Of a stretch of DNA of 6,942 nt, positions 1-6,639 are shown in pieces. The first letter of the stretch is position 1. Every line of letters begins with the position of its first letter. Made by a program: the position numbers and the translations under genes. The DNA is taken from assembly GCA_000437375.1 (NCBI GenBank), contig FR898203.1:1-6942 (forward strand), in the 5' to 3' direction. The notes below the pieces were generated by a model. It saw only the letters and a list, made by a program, of their open reading frames with translations. It searched no databases and had not been told where the DNA came from. This DNA is from Eubacterium sp. CAG:841. Its GTDB lineage: Bacteria; Bacillota; Clostridia; Oscillospirales; CAG-272.

Positions 1-40
1 GGGGGTTCGAAGCCATGATATCTTTTTTGGCTTCACAATA

Positions 41-118
<78 letters not shown>

Positions 119-124
119 ATATAA

Positions 125-213
125 TGGTGCCGGAAGCCGGGGTCGAACCGGTACGAGGGGTGAACCTCACGGGATTTTAAGTCCCGGGCGTCTGCCAATT
201 CCGCCATTCCGGC
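125..213 (-). tRNA. tRNA-Leu (anticodon UAA)
   Basis: A class II tRNA of 89 nucleotides that decodes UUA and UUG leucine codons. The acceptor stem GCCGGAA pairs perfectly with TTCCGGC, followed by discriminator A and an encoded CCA. The anticodon loop CTTAAAA carries UAA (plus-strand 177-179). A long variable arm follows the anticodon stem, as expected for leucine tRNAs, and the T-loop is TTCGACC. It is the first gene of the tRNA pair, with its promoter about 25 bases upstream. Confidence 0.96.
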
Positions 214-237
214 ACGTTTTCCGCTACCTGCCTAAAT

Positions 238-266
238 ATGATATCACAAAGCAAAGCGTTTGTCAA
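238..266 (-). promoter_or_regulatory. Promoter of the tRNA-Leu/tRNA-fMet operon
   Basis: Read on the minus strand, a perfect -35 TTGACA (261-266) is followed by exactly 17 bases and a -10 TATCAT (238-243). Transcription should begin near position 231, about 18 bases before tRNA-Leu. This is a near-consensus housekeeping-sigma promoter, as expected for stable RNA genes. Confidence 0.88.
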
Positions 267-392
267 TAAATATTTTCAAATAATTGCCGACATTTTTAGT
301 ACTCAAATCAAAAGCCCGGAAAGGTTGACTCTTTTCATGGAGTCAAAGTAACTATCTGAGTAGGTCATTTTGAAATGATCTCATTAAAATTT
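267..392. other. AT-rich intergenic stretch with short hairpins
   Basis: No convincing gene is visible. Two inverted repeats stand out: TTGACTC (325-331) with GAGTCAA (340-346), a 7-base stem with an 8-base loop, and TCATTT/AAATGA around 365-378. Neither is followed on the minus strand by a clean U-run, so neither is a convincing terminator for the trp operon. A 21-codon minus-strand frame (368 down to 303, beginning MTYSDSYFDS) exists but has no good ribosome binding site and I do not call it as a gene. GC is low: 13 of 60 bases at 361-420. Confidence 0.4.
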
Positions 393-557
393 TTATATAT
401 ACTCATCAATCAAGACAAAAACTTCTTCTTTATTTAATCCGTTGTGTCCCACCTTATCAGATTTATTAAAACAATGCTTGCGCTCCAAATTGCAACAGTT
501 TGTCAATTCAAAAGACACTTGATATAAATCATTCTCTAAATTAACGCAAAAAAACAA
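393..557 (-). pseudogene. Truncated N-terminal remnant of a radical SAM protein
   Basis: A minus-strand frame of 54 codons, opening at a TTG (557) just after the trpS stop and ending in TAA (393-395). It reads LYQVSFELTN followed by CCNLERKHCFNKSD. This matches the start of radical SAM enzymes: a beta strand ending ELTN, then the CxxxCxxC motif that holds the 4Fe-4S cluster used to cleave S-adenosylmethionine. Here the middle cysteine position is Arg, codon CGC, one transition from Cys TGC. The frame stops after LIDEYI, although family members usually exceed 300 residues, so the rest of the SAM barrel is missing. No good ribosome binding site precedes it. It shares the AT-rich composition of trpS and may have been part of the same acquired segment. 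I infer a decayed gene; the exact subfamily cannot be told from so short a piece. Confidence 0.62.
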
Positions 558-569
558 GGATCACTTTTA

Positions 570-1616
570 TCAATTACCATAATGCCATCTCATATATTGT
601 TTTGTCATATCAATAGATTGGTAAATAAGGGTAAATACTTCTTTTAATTTATTTAATGTTTCTGCAGCAATCGGTCTGGCAGATTCACTGCCCCTCTTCA
701 GCATATTCAATACTTCTGCTTTATCTTTCTCAAACATAAGTCTTCTTTCCCTGATAGGCTCTAATGTTTGCTGCATTATATCATTTAATCTTCTCTTAAC
801 TTTCATATCTCCTAATCCGCCTTTTTTATAACGTTCTTTCCATTCTTGTAACTCTTGCAAATTAGGATCAAATGCATCCAAATATTTAAATACCGTATTA
901 ACTTCAACATTCCCCGGATCCTCAACCCTCAAATGATTAGGATCCGTAAACATATTCATTATCTTCTCTTTTATTATTTCTGATGAATCCTTTAGATATA
1001 TAGCATTATTTAATGACTTACCCATTTTTTCCTGTCCATCTATTCCCGGTAAACGAGTCACTTTTGATAACAATGGTTTGCATTCCCTCAGTATATCAGT
1101 ATTGAAGTGTCTGTTAATATGACGGACAATTTCATTCGTTTGTTCAATCATAGGTAGCTGATCTTCTCCTACCGGAATTACATTTGCTTGAAAAGCAGTA
1201 ATATCCGCAGCTTGACTAACAGGGTATGCTAAAAAACCAACCGGTATTTCATTACCCATATTTTTTTGATGCATTTCATTCTTTACAGTAGGATTTCGTT
1301 TCAAACGAGCCAATGTAACAAAGTTTAAATAGAGCATAGTCAGTTCAGTCAGTTCCGGAACGAGGGACTGTATAAAAAATGTATTTAACTCCGGTTTCAA
1401 GCCAACTGCAAGATAATCTAATGCAACCTCAATTACATTGTCATGAACTTTGGCTGGGTTATGCGCATTGTCTGTGAGTGCCTGAGTATCAGCAATCATA
1501 ATATATGGTTTATCATAATTATTTTGAATCTCAACACGCTTTTTTAGCGAACCAACATAATGTCCAATGTGTAGAGCTCCTGTAGGTCTATCTCCTGTTA
1601 AAACAATATCTTTTAT
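570..1616 (-). CDS. trpS: Tryptophanyl-tRNA synthetase with an apparent ATA start
   Basis: Charges tRNA-Trp with tryptophan in the cytoplasm using ATP (class I aminoacyl-tRNA synthetase). Counting from the ATA at 1616 the product is 348 residues, close to the usual 330-345. Its N-terminus reads KDIVLTGDRPTG, then HIGH at residues 16-19, the ATP-binding signature. AYPVSQAADI (130-139) and VGEDQ (149-153) belong to the tryptophan/adenylate pocket, and KMGKS (197-201) stands where KMSKS is usual. The frame upstream of ATA meets TAA after two Phe codons, and GGGAGG (1626-1631) sits 9 bases before ATA. No ATG occurs before residue 40, and starting there would delete HIGH, so ATA is the most sensible start, probably from ATG by one transition. 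It lies 59 bases after trpZ on the same strand, probably under the same T-box. It is distinctly AT-rich (18 of 60 GC at 781-840). It could be a second, acquired trpS, or a gene weakened by loss of its start. Confidence 0.9.
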   Translation of the reverse strand: MKDIVLTGDRPTGALHIGHYVGSLKKRVEIQNNYDKPYIMIADTQALTDNAHNPAKVHDNVIEVALDYLAVGLKPELNTFFIQSLVPELTELTMLYLNFVTLARLKRNPTVKNEMHQKNMGNEIPVGFLAYPVSQAADITAFQANVIPVGEDQLPMIEQTNEIVRHINRHFNTDILRECKPLLSKVTRLPGIDGQEKMGKSLNNAIYLKDSSEIIKEKIMNMFTDPNHLRVEDPGNVEVNTVFKYLDAFDPNLQELQEWKERYKKGGLGDMKVKRRLNDIMQQTLEPIRERRLMFEKDKAEVLNMLKRGSESARPIAAETLNKLKEVFTLIYQSIDMTKQYMRWHYGN

Positions 1617-1625
1617 AAAAAATTA

Positions 1626-1631
1626 CCTCCC
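1626..1631 (-). promoter_or_regulatory. Shine-Dalgarno that decides the trpS start
   Basis: GGGAGG on the minus strand, a strong Shine-Dalgarno. The ATA at 1616 begins after a 9-base spacer, TAATTTTTT, in the normal range. The first in-frame ATG (1499) lies more than 120 bases away and has no comparable site. This supports initiation at the ATA position, whatever codon is used. Confidence 0.75.
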
Positions 1632-1675
1632 AATTATACAATTACTAAAAGTCAACTTATACTGACCTTCCCCCC

Positions 1676-2449
1676 TCAGTTGCCGCATTCAATGCTTATC
1701 TCGTTGAATATCTTCAGTATTTCGCTGATTTCCGTATTCTTTTTGGCTTCACCGGCGCGGTCAAGAACTATATGTCCCTTGTCAAGCATGATAAGTCTGT
1801 TGCCATATTCCGCCGCAAAGCGAAGATTATGCGTAACCATCATTGCGGTAAGATGCTTTTCTCTTACCACTTTGTCCGTAAGCTGCATAATAATATCAGC
1901 CGTTTTGGGATCAAGCGCAGCCGTATGTTCGTCAAGAATAAGAAAATCTATCGGCTTCATGGTTGCCATTATAAGGGCAACAGCCTGTCTTTGTCCGCCA
2001 GAAAGCGCACCCATTTTCACATCAAGCTTGTCTTCAAGTGAAAGTCCGAGTCCGGCAAGACTTTCCCTGTAAAAATCTCGTCTTTGCTTGTTTACTCCGC
2101 TTGAAAGTCCGAATTTTCCGCCTTTGCAATCTGCAAGAGACATATTTTCAAGCACAGTAAGATCCGGACATGTCCCCATTGTGGGATTCTGATATACTCT
2201 GCCAATAAATGCACAGCGTTTATATTCGGGAAGATTTGTAATATCTTTTCCGTCTATCAGCACTCGTCCGCCTTCAACGGGAATACTCCCGCAGATTATA
2301 TTCAGCATAGATGTTTTTCCGCTGCCGTTACTGCCTACTATCGAAACAAATTCTCCTGTTTTTACGGTGAGATCAAAACCGTCAAAAACACACATTTCCG
2401 TAATCAGACCGGGATTATATATTTTCTTTATTTTTTCAAGCGTGAGCAT
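1676..2449 (-). CDS. trpZ: ATP-binding subunit of a tryptophan ABC importer
   Basis: The cytoplasmic ATPase that powers the TrpXYZ importer; 257 residues, a normal single-domain length. All ABC motifs are present in order: Walker A GSNGSGKT (39-46), Q-loop Gln in YQNP (Q87), signature LSGGQ (149-153), Walker B ending in D173 with catalytic E174 in LILDEHTAALD, and the switch His H207 in MVTHN. DEHTAALD rather than DEPT is, as I recall, typical of the ATPase paired with ABC_sub_bind-type binding proteins. I chose the ATG at 2449, reading MLTLEKIKKIYN, over one at 2503: it has AAGGA just upstream, and the earlier start would add 18 residues with no place in an ABC fold. It overlaps the end of trpY by 14 bases, implying translational coupling. 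The tryptophan assignment rests on the T-box upstream of the operon. Confidence 0.9.
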   Translation of the reverse strand: MLTLEKIKKIYNPGLITEMCVFDGFDLTVKTGEFVSIVGSNGSGKTSMLNIICGSIPVEGGRVLIDGKDITNLPEYKRCAFIGRVYQNPTMGTCPDLTVLENMSLADCKGGKFGLSSGVNKQRRDFYRESLAGLGLSLEDKLDVKMGALSGGQRQAVALIMATMKPIDFLILDEHTAALDPKTADIIMQLTDKVVREKHLTAMMVTHNLRFAAEYGNRLIMLDKGHIVLDRAGEAKKNTEISEILKIFNEISIECGN

Positions 2450-3350
2450 TGTCCTTCGCCCCCTTTGAGAAAATACGTTTTTTCTTCGTTCCGCCGATGA
2501 CAAGTATTATAAGGAAAAGTATTGCCGTTTCAAGTTTCATAAGGTTTGCCGGCAGACCGAGCGAAATAGCGATCTGAATACAGGCTTTGTAAATTATGCT
2601 GCCTATTGCAACTGCCGTAGTACCCTTTACAAATTCAACACGCTTGAATATCGTCGTACCGATTATTACTGTAGCGAGTCCGAACACGACCTGACCTGTA
2701 CCGATAGTCGATGAAAAAGATCTTCCCTCCTGACATACAAGACAGCCCGCAAAGCCGATAAGCGCGTTGGATATTACAAGCCCTATAATCTTCATCCTGC
2801 CCGTATCCTTTGCAAGCGACGTTACAAACGTGCCGTTATTGCCTGCCGCACGAAGCAGAAGTCCGTTTTTGGTTTTAAGATAACCGTCTATAATAAATTT
2901 GAATATAACGAGGAGAATAAAGGAGATAACAAGCTTTCTCCACAGCGTCGGAATTCCTCCGAATATCGCCATAGTGGGCTTTGCAGTGAATATCGTATCT
3001 ATATCTCTGCCAATGCTCAGGTTTGCACCGGCAAGCTGAAGGTTTATCGAAAACAGCGCCGTCATCGTTATAATACCCGCTATAAGGTCGCGAACGCCTA
3101 GCCTGACGTGGATTATACCCGTACAAAGTCCGGCAAGCGCACCTGCTGCTATCGATATAAGCATTGTAAGATAGGGATTTACTCCCTTTGTAAGGCAAAC
3201 AGCCGTAACAGCCGCACCGAAAGCAAAGCTGCCTTCAGCCGTCATATCGGGAAAGTCAAGTATTTTATACGTTATATACATTCCGAACGATATAAACGCA
3301 TATATAAAGCTTTGCGTCAGCGTTCCTGCTATAAGCTCGATTATCTCCAT
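2436..3350 (-). CDS. trpY: Permease subunit of a tryptophan ABC importer
   Basis: Membrane channel of the TrpXYZ importer; 304 residues, in the branched-chain amino acid/ribose permease superfamily (BPD_transp_2 type). Hydrophobic segments fall roughly at residues 5-28, 41-54, 59-82, 87-107, 138-155, 187-206, 219-236, 243-263 and 273-287. The stretch around LLLRAAGNNGTFVTSLAKDT (165-184) sits where these permeases have the cytoplasmic coupling loop that contacts the ATPase. The early motif LDFPDMTAEGSFAFGAA (31-47) is typical of this permease group. The C-terminus is strongly basic (KKKR, 289-292), consistent with the cytoplasmic side. The start ATG has AGAGGAAA 6-7 bases upstream. It begins 18 bases after the trpX stop and overlaps trpZ, so the three genes form one unit. 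Other permease substrates are possible in principle, but the leader indicates tryptophan. Confidence 0.88.
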   Translation of the reverse strand: MEIIELIAGTLTQSFIYAFISFGMYITYKILDFPDMTAEGSFAFGAAVTAVCLTKGVNPYLTMLISIAAGALAGLCTGIIHVRLGVRDLIAGIITMTALFSINLQLAGANLSIGRDIDTIFTAKPTMAIFGGIPTLWRKLVISFILLVIFKFIIDGYLKTKNGLLLRAAGNNGTFVTSLAKDTGRMKIIGLVISNALIGFAGCLVCQEGRSFSSTIGTGQVVFGLATVIIGTTIFKRVEFVKGTTAVAIGSIIYKACIQIAISLGLPANLMKLETAILFLIILVIGGTKKKRIFSKGAKDNAHA

Positions 3351-3368
3351 GTTGTTTCCTCTTTTATA

Positions 3369-4337
3369 TTATTTTCCGCACTCGGTAGCGGACGATGCGA
3401 TATCTGCCGGAATTGTTATTCCGAAGCGCTCAGCCGCTTTGCTGTTTACATAATAGCTGAAGTCCTTAACTGTTTCATAAGGCATATCCGAAGCCTTTGC
3501 TTCGCCTTTGAGTATCTTTGCCGCCATTTTGCCTGCGGTCTTGCCGAGTTCTATATAGTCAATACCTGCCGAGCCTACGCAACCGAGTTCAACCTGTTCT
3601 ATCTCGCTGCCGTAAACGGGAATGCCGGCTTCATCCGTTTTCTCAAGTATTGCGGGGAGAACCTCAACGACCGTGTTATCTGTAAGATTCGTAAAGCAAT
3701 CAACGCCCTTTGCGATTATCGTATCGACAGCCTGTGTTACCTGACTCTGTTCCGTTATGCCGACGATCTCAAGTTCAAAACCGTAATCTGCCGCAGAATT
3801 TTTATAAAGCTCTATCGTCGAAACCGAGTTTGGCTCACTGAGCGTATAAATTATACCTATCTTTTTTGCGTCGGGTTGCATTTTGCGGATAAGCTCAAGC
3901 TGTGCCGTAACGGGAAGAAGATCCGAAATACCGGTAACGTTACCTTCCGTAAGCTTTGCGCCGACAGGATCCGATACCGCAATGAAAACGACGGGAATAT
4001 CTTTATCCTCAGCCGCTGCAAAGCAAGAAACTGCTGAGTTTGTCGCTATGCCGACCATCATCGCAACATTCTTTGCGGAAAATCCATCAGATATCTGTTT
4101 GATTATAGAAGGATCGCCGGATGCGTTCTGATATTCAATTTTGAAATCCTCGCCTTCAACAAGTCCCGCTTCTTTAAGACCTTCGATAAAACCTTCGCGG
4201 CAGTTATCGAGCGAGCCGTGCTGCGCAAGCTGATTTATGCCGATAACGGGCACTTTCTTTGATCCGCACGATACTGCAAAAAACATTGCAAGGGCAAGCA
4301 TAAGCGTTGCCATAATCACAGATAAAACTTTTTTCAT
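3369..4337 (-). CDS. trpX: Tryptophan-binding lipoprotein of an ABC importer
   Basis: Captures tryptophan outside the membrane and delivers it to TrpY. It is a 322-residue protein of the ABC_sub_bind family (PF04392/COG2984 type). It starts with a basic n-region (MKK), a hydrophobic stretch and a lipobox AVSC with the lipidated cysteine at C24, so the mature protein is anchored to the outer face of the membrane. The mature part opens with VIGINQLAQHGSLD, and further family segments are seen at VGIATNSAVS, AVSDPVGAKLTEGNVTGISD and GIIYTLSEPNS, the two-lobed periplasmic-binding fold. I chose ATG 4337 because GGAGG lies 8 bases upstream and the signal peptide begins there; a longer frame to 4493 would run through the T-box terminator. 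It is the first gene after the T-box and should be expressed when tryptophanyl-tRNA is short. Related proteins in streptococci bind tryptophan; here the ligand is inferred from regulation. Confidence 0.9.
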   Translation of the reverse strand: MKKVLSVIMATLMLALAMFFAVSCGSKKVPVIGINQLAQHGSLDNCREGFIEGLKEAGLVEGEDFKIEYQNASGDPSIIKQISDGFSAKNVAMMVGIATNSAVSCFAAAEDKDIPVVFIAVSDPVGAKLTEGNVTGISDLLPVTAQLELIRKMQPDAKKIGIIYTLSEPNSVSTIELYKNSAADYGFELEIVGITEQSQVTQAVDTIIAKGVDCFTNLTDNTVVEVLPAILEKTDEAGIPVYGSEIEQVELGCVGSAGIDYIELGKTAGKMAAKILKGEAKASDMPYETVKDFSYYVNSKAAERFGITIPADIASSATECGK

Positions 4338-4390
4338 TTTCTTTTCCTCCGAAAAAATATAAATTTTATCACAGAAAGCGCACAGCGAAT

Positions 4391-4430
4391 AAAAAAGAGC
4401 CTTATCCCAAAATAATTGGGACAAGACTCT
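4391..4430 (-). terminator. Regulated intrinsic terminator of the T-box leader
   Basis: On the minus strand AGAGTCTTGTCCCA (4417-4430) pairs along its whole length with TGGGATAAGGCTCT (4396-4409), a 14-pair stem including G-U pairs, with a 7-base loop, followed by a U-run. It forms when tRNA-Trp is charged and stops transcription before trpX. Its 5' arm carries CCCAA, which the antiterminator uses instead. Confidence 0.93.
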
Positions 4431-4662
4431 GTGTCCTGCGTTGCCACCCAAATTGGCAAAATAAATTTGCCCGGCTCTGTGACGTACCATCATACGTCCC
4501 GCACTGTAACGGTTGCGATCCGTCGGCTGCTACTTGCATCTGCTTTCGCGCCGCCCTCATAAGTCCATTCACATTGCGTTTATCTGCCGCGATTTCACCA
4601 TCCGCGACTCTCTGAAAGACAACCTGCAAAGCTACTACTCTTACTCGTCGGTTTTCTATGAT
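4391..4662 (-). promoter_or_regulatory. Tryptophan T-box riboswitch (tRNA-Trp sensing leader)
   Basis: An RNA leader of about 270 nucleotides on the minus strand that measures uncharged tRNA-Trp and controls trpXYZ and probably trpS. Stem I contains the AGTAAGAGTAGTAGC side near 4635-4652 and the distal arm AGAGAGTCGCGGATGGTGAA near 4596-4615. The specifier loop reads GTGAATGGACTTATGAG, with codon TGG (4565-4567) for tryptophan followed by a purine. The T-box sequence GGGTGGCAACGC (4438-4449) is close to the family consensus. Its acceptor-pairing tetranucleotide is UGGC (4443-4446), complementary to GCCA, the 3' end of a tRNA with discriminator G as in tRNA-Trp. TTTGGG before the bulge can pair with CCCAA in the terminator, giving the competing antiterminator. 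Two independent positions agree on tryptophan. Confidence 0.93.
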
Positions 4663-4668
4663 GTGTGC

Positions 4669-4697
4669 ATTATATCGCGCCTTCGACTTTTTGTCAA
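4669..4697 (-). promoter_or_regulatory. Promoter of the T-box/trpXYZ operon
   Basis: A full-consensus promoter on the minus strand: -35 TTGACA (4692-4697), 17-base spacer, -10 TATAAT (4669-4674). Transcription should begin near 4662, giving a leader that contains the complete T-box. Such a strong promoter fits control by premature termination rather than by initiation. Confidence 0.92.
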
Positions 4698-4742
4698 TAG
4701 ATTTTTGAAAATTTCCGAAAAAGATTTTTTGCGTCTCCGATG

Positions 4743-4771
4743 TTTACAATCGCTTTTCCTTATGATATAAT
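4743..4771 (+). promoter_or_regulatory. Promoter of the GH2 glycosidase gene
   Basis: On the plus strand, -35 TTTACA (4743-4748), a 17-base spacer and -10 TATAAT (4766-4771). Transcription should start near 4778, leaving a 5' leader of about 35 bases with GCGGGAGA as Shine-Dalgarno. It points away from the T-box promoter, with 45 bases between the two -35 boxes. I see no clear operator or cre-type site around it. Confidence 0.87.
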
Positions 4772-4812
4772 ATCGGCACAAAAATGTTTTTTGCGGGAGA
4801 AATATTAAATTT

Positions 4813-6531
4813 ATGAGAAGAACAGCGTATCCTCGTCCGGAACTTGAAAGAAAACAGTGGGAAAACCTCTGCGGCGAATGGGAATTCGATTTCGACTTCG
4901 GCAAATCGGGAAAAGATAGCAACATTCTCGAAAAGGAATGGTTTGATTACAAAATAGAAGTACCGTTCTGCCCGGAAAGCCGACTTTCGGGCATAGGTCA
5001 CAGAGACTTTATCCCCGCCTGCTGGTACAGAAGAAAATTTGAATCGAAAAGGCTCGGAGGAGACAGGCTGATTCTGAATTTTGAAGCCGCATGCCACAAG
5101 ACGGAAGTATTTGTCAACGGCAAGTCCGTCGGCACGCACACGGGAAGCTATACTCCCTTCTCTTTCGATATAACGGAATATGTAGCGGACGGAGAAAACA
5201 CTCTTGCCGTTTACTGCGAAAGCGACGTCCGCGATGGCAGACAGCCGTCCGGCAAGCAAAGCGATAAATACGCATCATACGGCTGTTACTATACACGCTC
5301 CACCGGCATCTGGCAACCCGTGTGGCTCGAAAGAGTCCCCTCCGCACATCTCGAAGATATAAAGCTTGATCCGGATGTGGACAACAGCGTTCTTTTTGTA
5401 CGCGCAAAGCTCGCTGGAAGCGGAGAAAAGAAAATTTGTCTCGAAGCTTCGCTCGGAGGCAAAAAAGTCGGAAAAGCAAAGGCAGTGACGACAGGAAATT
5501 ACGTCCGCCTCGCTCTGCCGATAGAAAAACTCTCGCTATGGAGCGTCGAAACACCCACGCTCTACGATCTTGATATAACGGTTTCAGGTAAAGGCAGCGA
5601 AGATAAAGTACATTCGTATTTCGGAATGAGAAAAATAGAGCTTGACAAAACACGACTGCTGATAAACGGAAAGCCCGTTTTTATGCGTCTTGTGCTTGAT
5701 CAGGGTTATTATCCCGAAAGCGTATATACCGCGCCGACAGACGACGCATTTATAAAAGATATAAAGTTGTCGCAGGCGCTCGGATTCAACGGCGCAAGAC
5801 TGCATCAGCGCGTTTTCGAAAGACGATTCCTTTACGAAGCCGATAAAAACGGCTATCTTGTCTGGGGCGAATATGCAAGCTGGGGCTTCGACCATACCCG
5901 TGATGACGGACTCCGCTACTTCCTTCCCGAATGGATGGAAGCAATGAACAGAGATTATAACCATCCTGCTCTCATCGGTTGGTGTCCGCTGAACGAAACA
6001 TGGGATATAAGAGGTCGCAGACAGAACGACGAAATTCTTTCCGACATTTATCTTGCAACAAAACGCTTTGATCCCACGCGTCCATGCATAGATACAAGCG
6101 GAAATTATCACGTCATCACCGATATATACGACATTCACGATTACTGCCAGGACATAGCCTCCTATCACCGTCGCTACGACAGTTTTGAAACCGAAGAGGG
6201 ACCGTTTGAAAACAGACGCGACCGTCAAAGCTATGACGGTCAGCCGTATTTCCTCTCCGAATACGGCGGCATACGCTGGAGCGACGACAATAAAGGATGG
6301 GGCTACGGTGATGCACCCGAAACTCTTGAGGAATACGTTGAAAGATACTGTTCTATGATAGAGATTCTTCGCTCAAATCCGAGAGTGTGCGGCGTATGCT
6401 ACACACAGCTTTACGATGTTGAACAGGAATGTAACGGCATCTACCGTTATGACAGGACTCCCAAATTCGATCCCGAAACAATGGAAAAAATGCGCAAAGC
6501 GATGGCTGATATCGCCGCTTGCGAAAAATAA
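4813..6531 (+). CDS. Glycoside hydrolase family 2 enzyme (beta-galactosidase/glucuronidase-like)
   Basis: Hydrolyses a terminal beta-linked sugar by the retaining mechanism; 572 residues, complete. Residues 10-172 form the N-terminal sugar-binding jelly roll, with WYRRKFE, EVFVNGKSVG and STGIWQPVWLE as typical family segments. An immunoglobulin-like domain follows (about 178-272, ending YFGMRKIE), then the catalytic barrel (about 275-565). The acid/base is predicted to be E395 in CPLNETW, and the nucleophile E483 in FLSEYGG. It lacks the C-terminal domains of LacZ, as many short gut-type GH2 enzymes do. I do not see the Asn-x-Lys motif that marks true beta-glucuronidases, so the substrate is left open. 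There is no signal peptide or membrane segment, so it probably acts in the cytoplasm on imported oligosaccharides. The start ATG has GCGGGAGA about 12 bases upstream, a rather long spacing. It is monocistronic, with its own promoter and terminator. Confidence 0.92.
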   Translation: MRRTAYPRPELERKQWENLCGEWEFDFDFGKSGKDSNILEKEWFDYKIEVPFCPESRLSGIGHRDFIPACWYRRKFESKRLGGDRLILNFEAACHKTEVFVNGKSVGTHTGSYTPFSFDITEYVADGENTLAVYCESDVRDGRQPSGKQSDKYASYGCYYTRSTGIWQPVWLERVPSAHLEDIKLDPDVDNSVLFVRAKLAGSGEKKICLEASLGGKKVGKAKAVTTGNYVRLALPIEKLSLWSVETPTLYDLDITVSGKGSEDKVHSYFGMRKIELDKTRLLINGKPVFMRLVLDQGYYPESVYTAPTDDAFIKDIKLSQALGFNGARLHQRVFERRFLYEADKNGYLVWGEYASWGFDHTRDDGLRYFLPEWMEAMNRDYNHPALIGWCPLNETWDIRGRRQNDEILSDIYLATKRFDPTRPCIDTSGNYHVITDIYDIHDYCQDIASYHRRYDSFETEEGPFENRRDRQSYDGQPYFLSEYGGIRWSDDNKGWGYGDAPETLEEYVERYCSMIEILRSNPRVCGVCYTQLYDVEQECNGIYRYDRTPKFDPETMEKMRKAMADIAACEK

Positions 6532-6539
6532 TTTTCGGC

Positions 6540-6590
6540 AAAACGCCGCGGTGGGCAAAAAAAGTTTTCCCGTCACGGCGTTTTCTGTTA
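6540..6590 (+). terminator. Rho-independent terminator after the GH2 gene
   Basis: AAAACGCCG (6540-6548) pairs with CGGCGTTTT (6576-6584), a 9-base outer stem. Inside it, TGGG and CCCG can add four more pairs across a small internal loop. A T-rich tail (6581-6584, with more Ts at 6589-6596) follows. It begins 9 bases after the stop codon and closes the single-gene unit. The A-run preceding the stem could let it work weakly in the other direction. Confidence 0.83.
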
Positions 6591-6639
6591 TTTTTGCGCA
6601 GGTTTGTGCAACTTTTCGAAAAAAAACGCTTTTTCGCCT

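Noticed and set aside
9..35. Hairpin GAAGCC/GGCTTC left of tRNA-fMet
   Set aside because: The stem is only 6 pairs with a 14-base loop and no U-run on the minus strand, so it is not a convincing terminator. The sequence at 1-14 resembles part of a T-arm but cannot be folded into a tRNA.
1633..1655. TATAAT with a TTGACT box before trpS
   Set aside because: The two boxes are only 11 bases apart, no acceptable -35 lies 16-18 bases upstream, and a start point 7 bases after TATAAT would fall in the trpS Shine-Dalgarno.
2450..2503. Longer trpZ starting at 2503
   Set aside because: It adds 18 basic residues with no ABC homology and increases the overlap with trpY. The ATG at 2449 has its own Shine-Dalgarno.
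3108..4037. Long plus-strand open frame of 309 codons across trpX/trpY
   Set aside because: It lies antisense to two well-supported transporter genes, crosses their boundary, and its product is rich in Cys, Arg and Tyr with no recognisable domain. It is a shadow of the codon bias on the other strand.
4338..4493. Upstream extension of trpX to an ATG at 4493
   Set aside because: It would translate through the T-box antiterminator and terminator and bury the lipoprotein signal peptide. GGAGG and the lipobox support 4337.
4402..4629. 75-codon open frame on the minus strand in the trpX leader
   Set aside because: It lies entirely in the T-box RNA structure; the open frame is incidental.
5584..6228. 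Minus-strand open frame of 214 codons inside the GH2 gene
   Set aside because: It is fully antisense to a complete glycosidase with intact catalytic motifs, has no supporting signals of its own and resembles no family.
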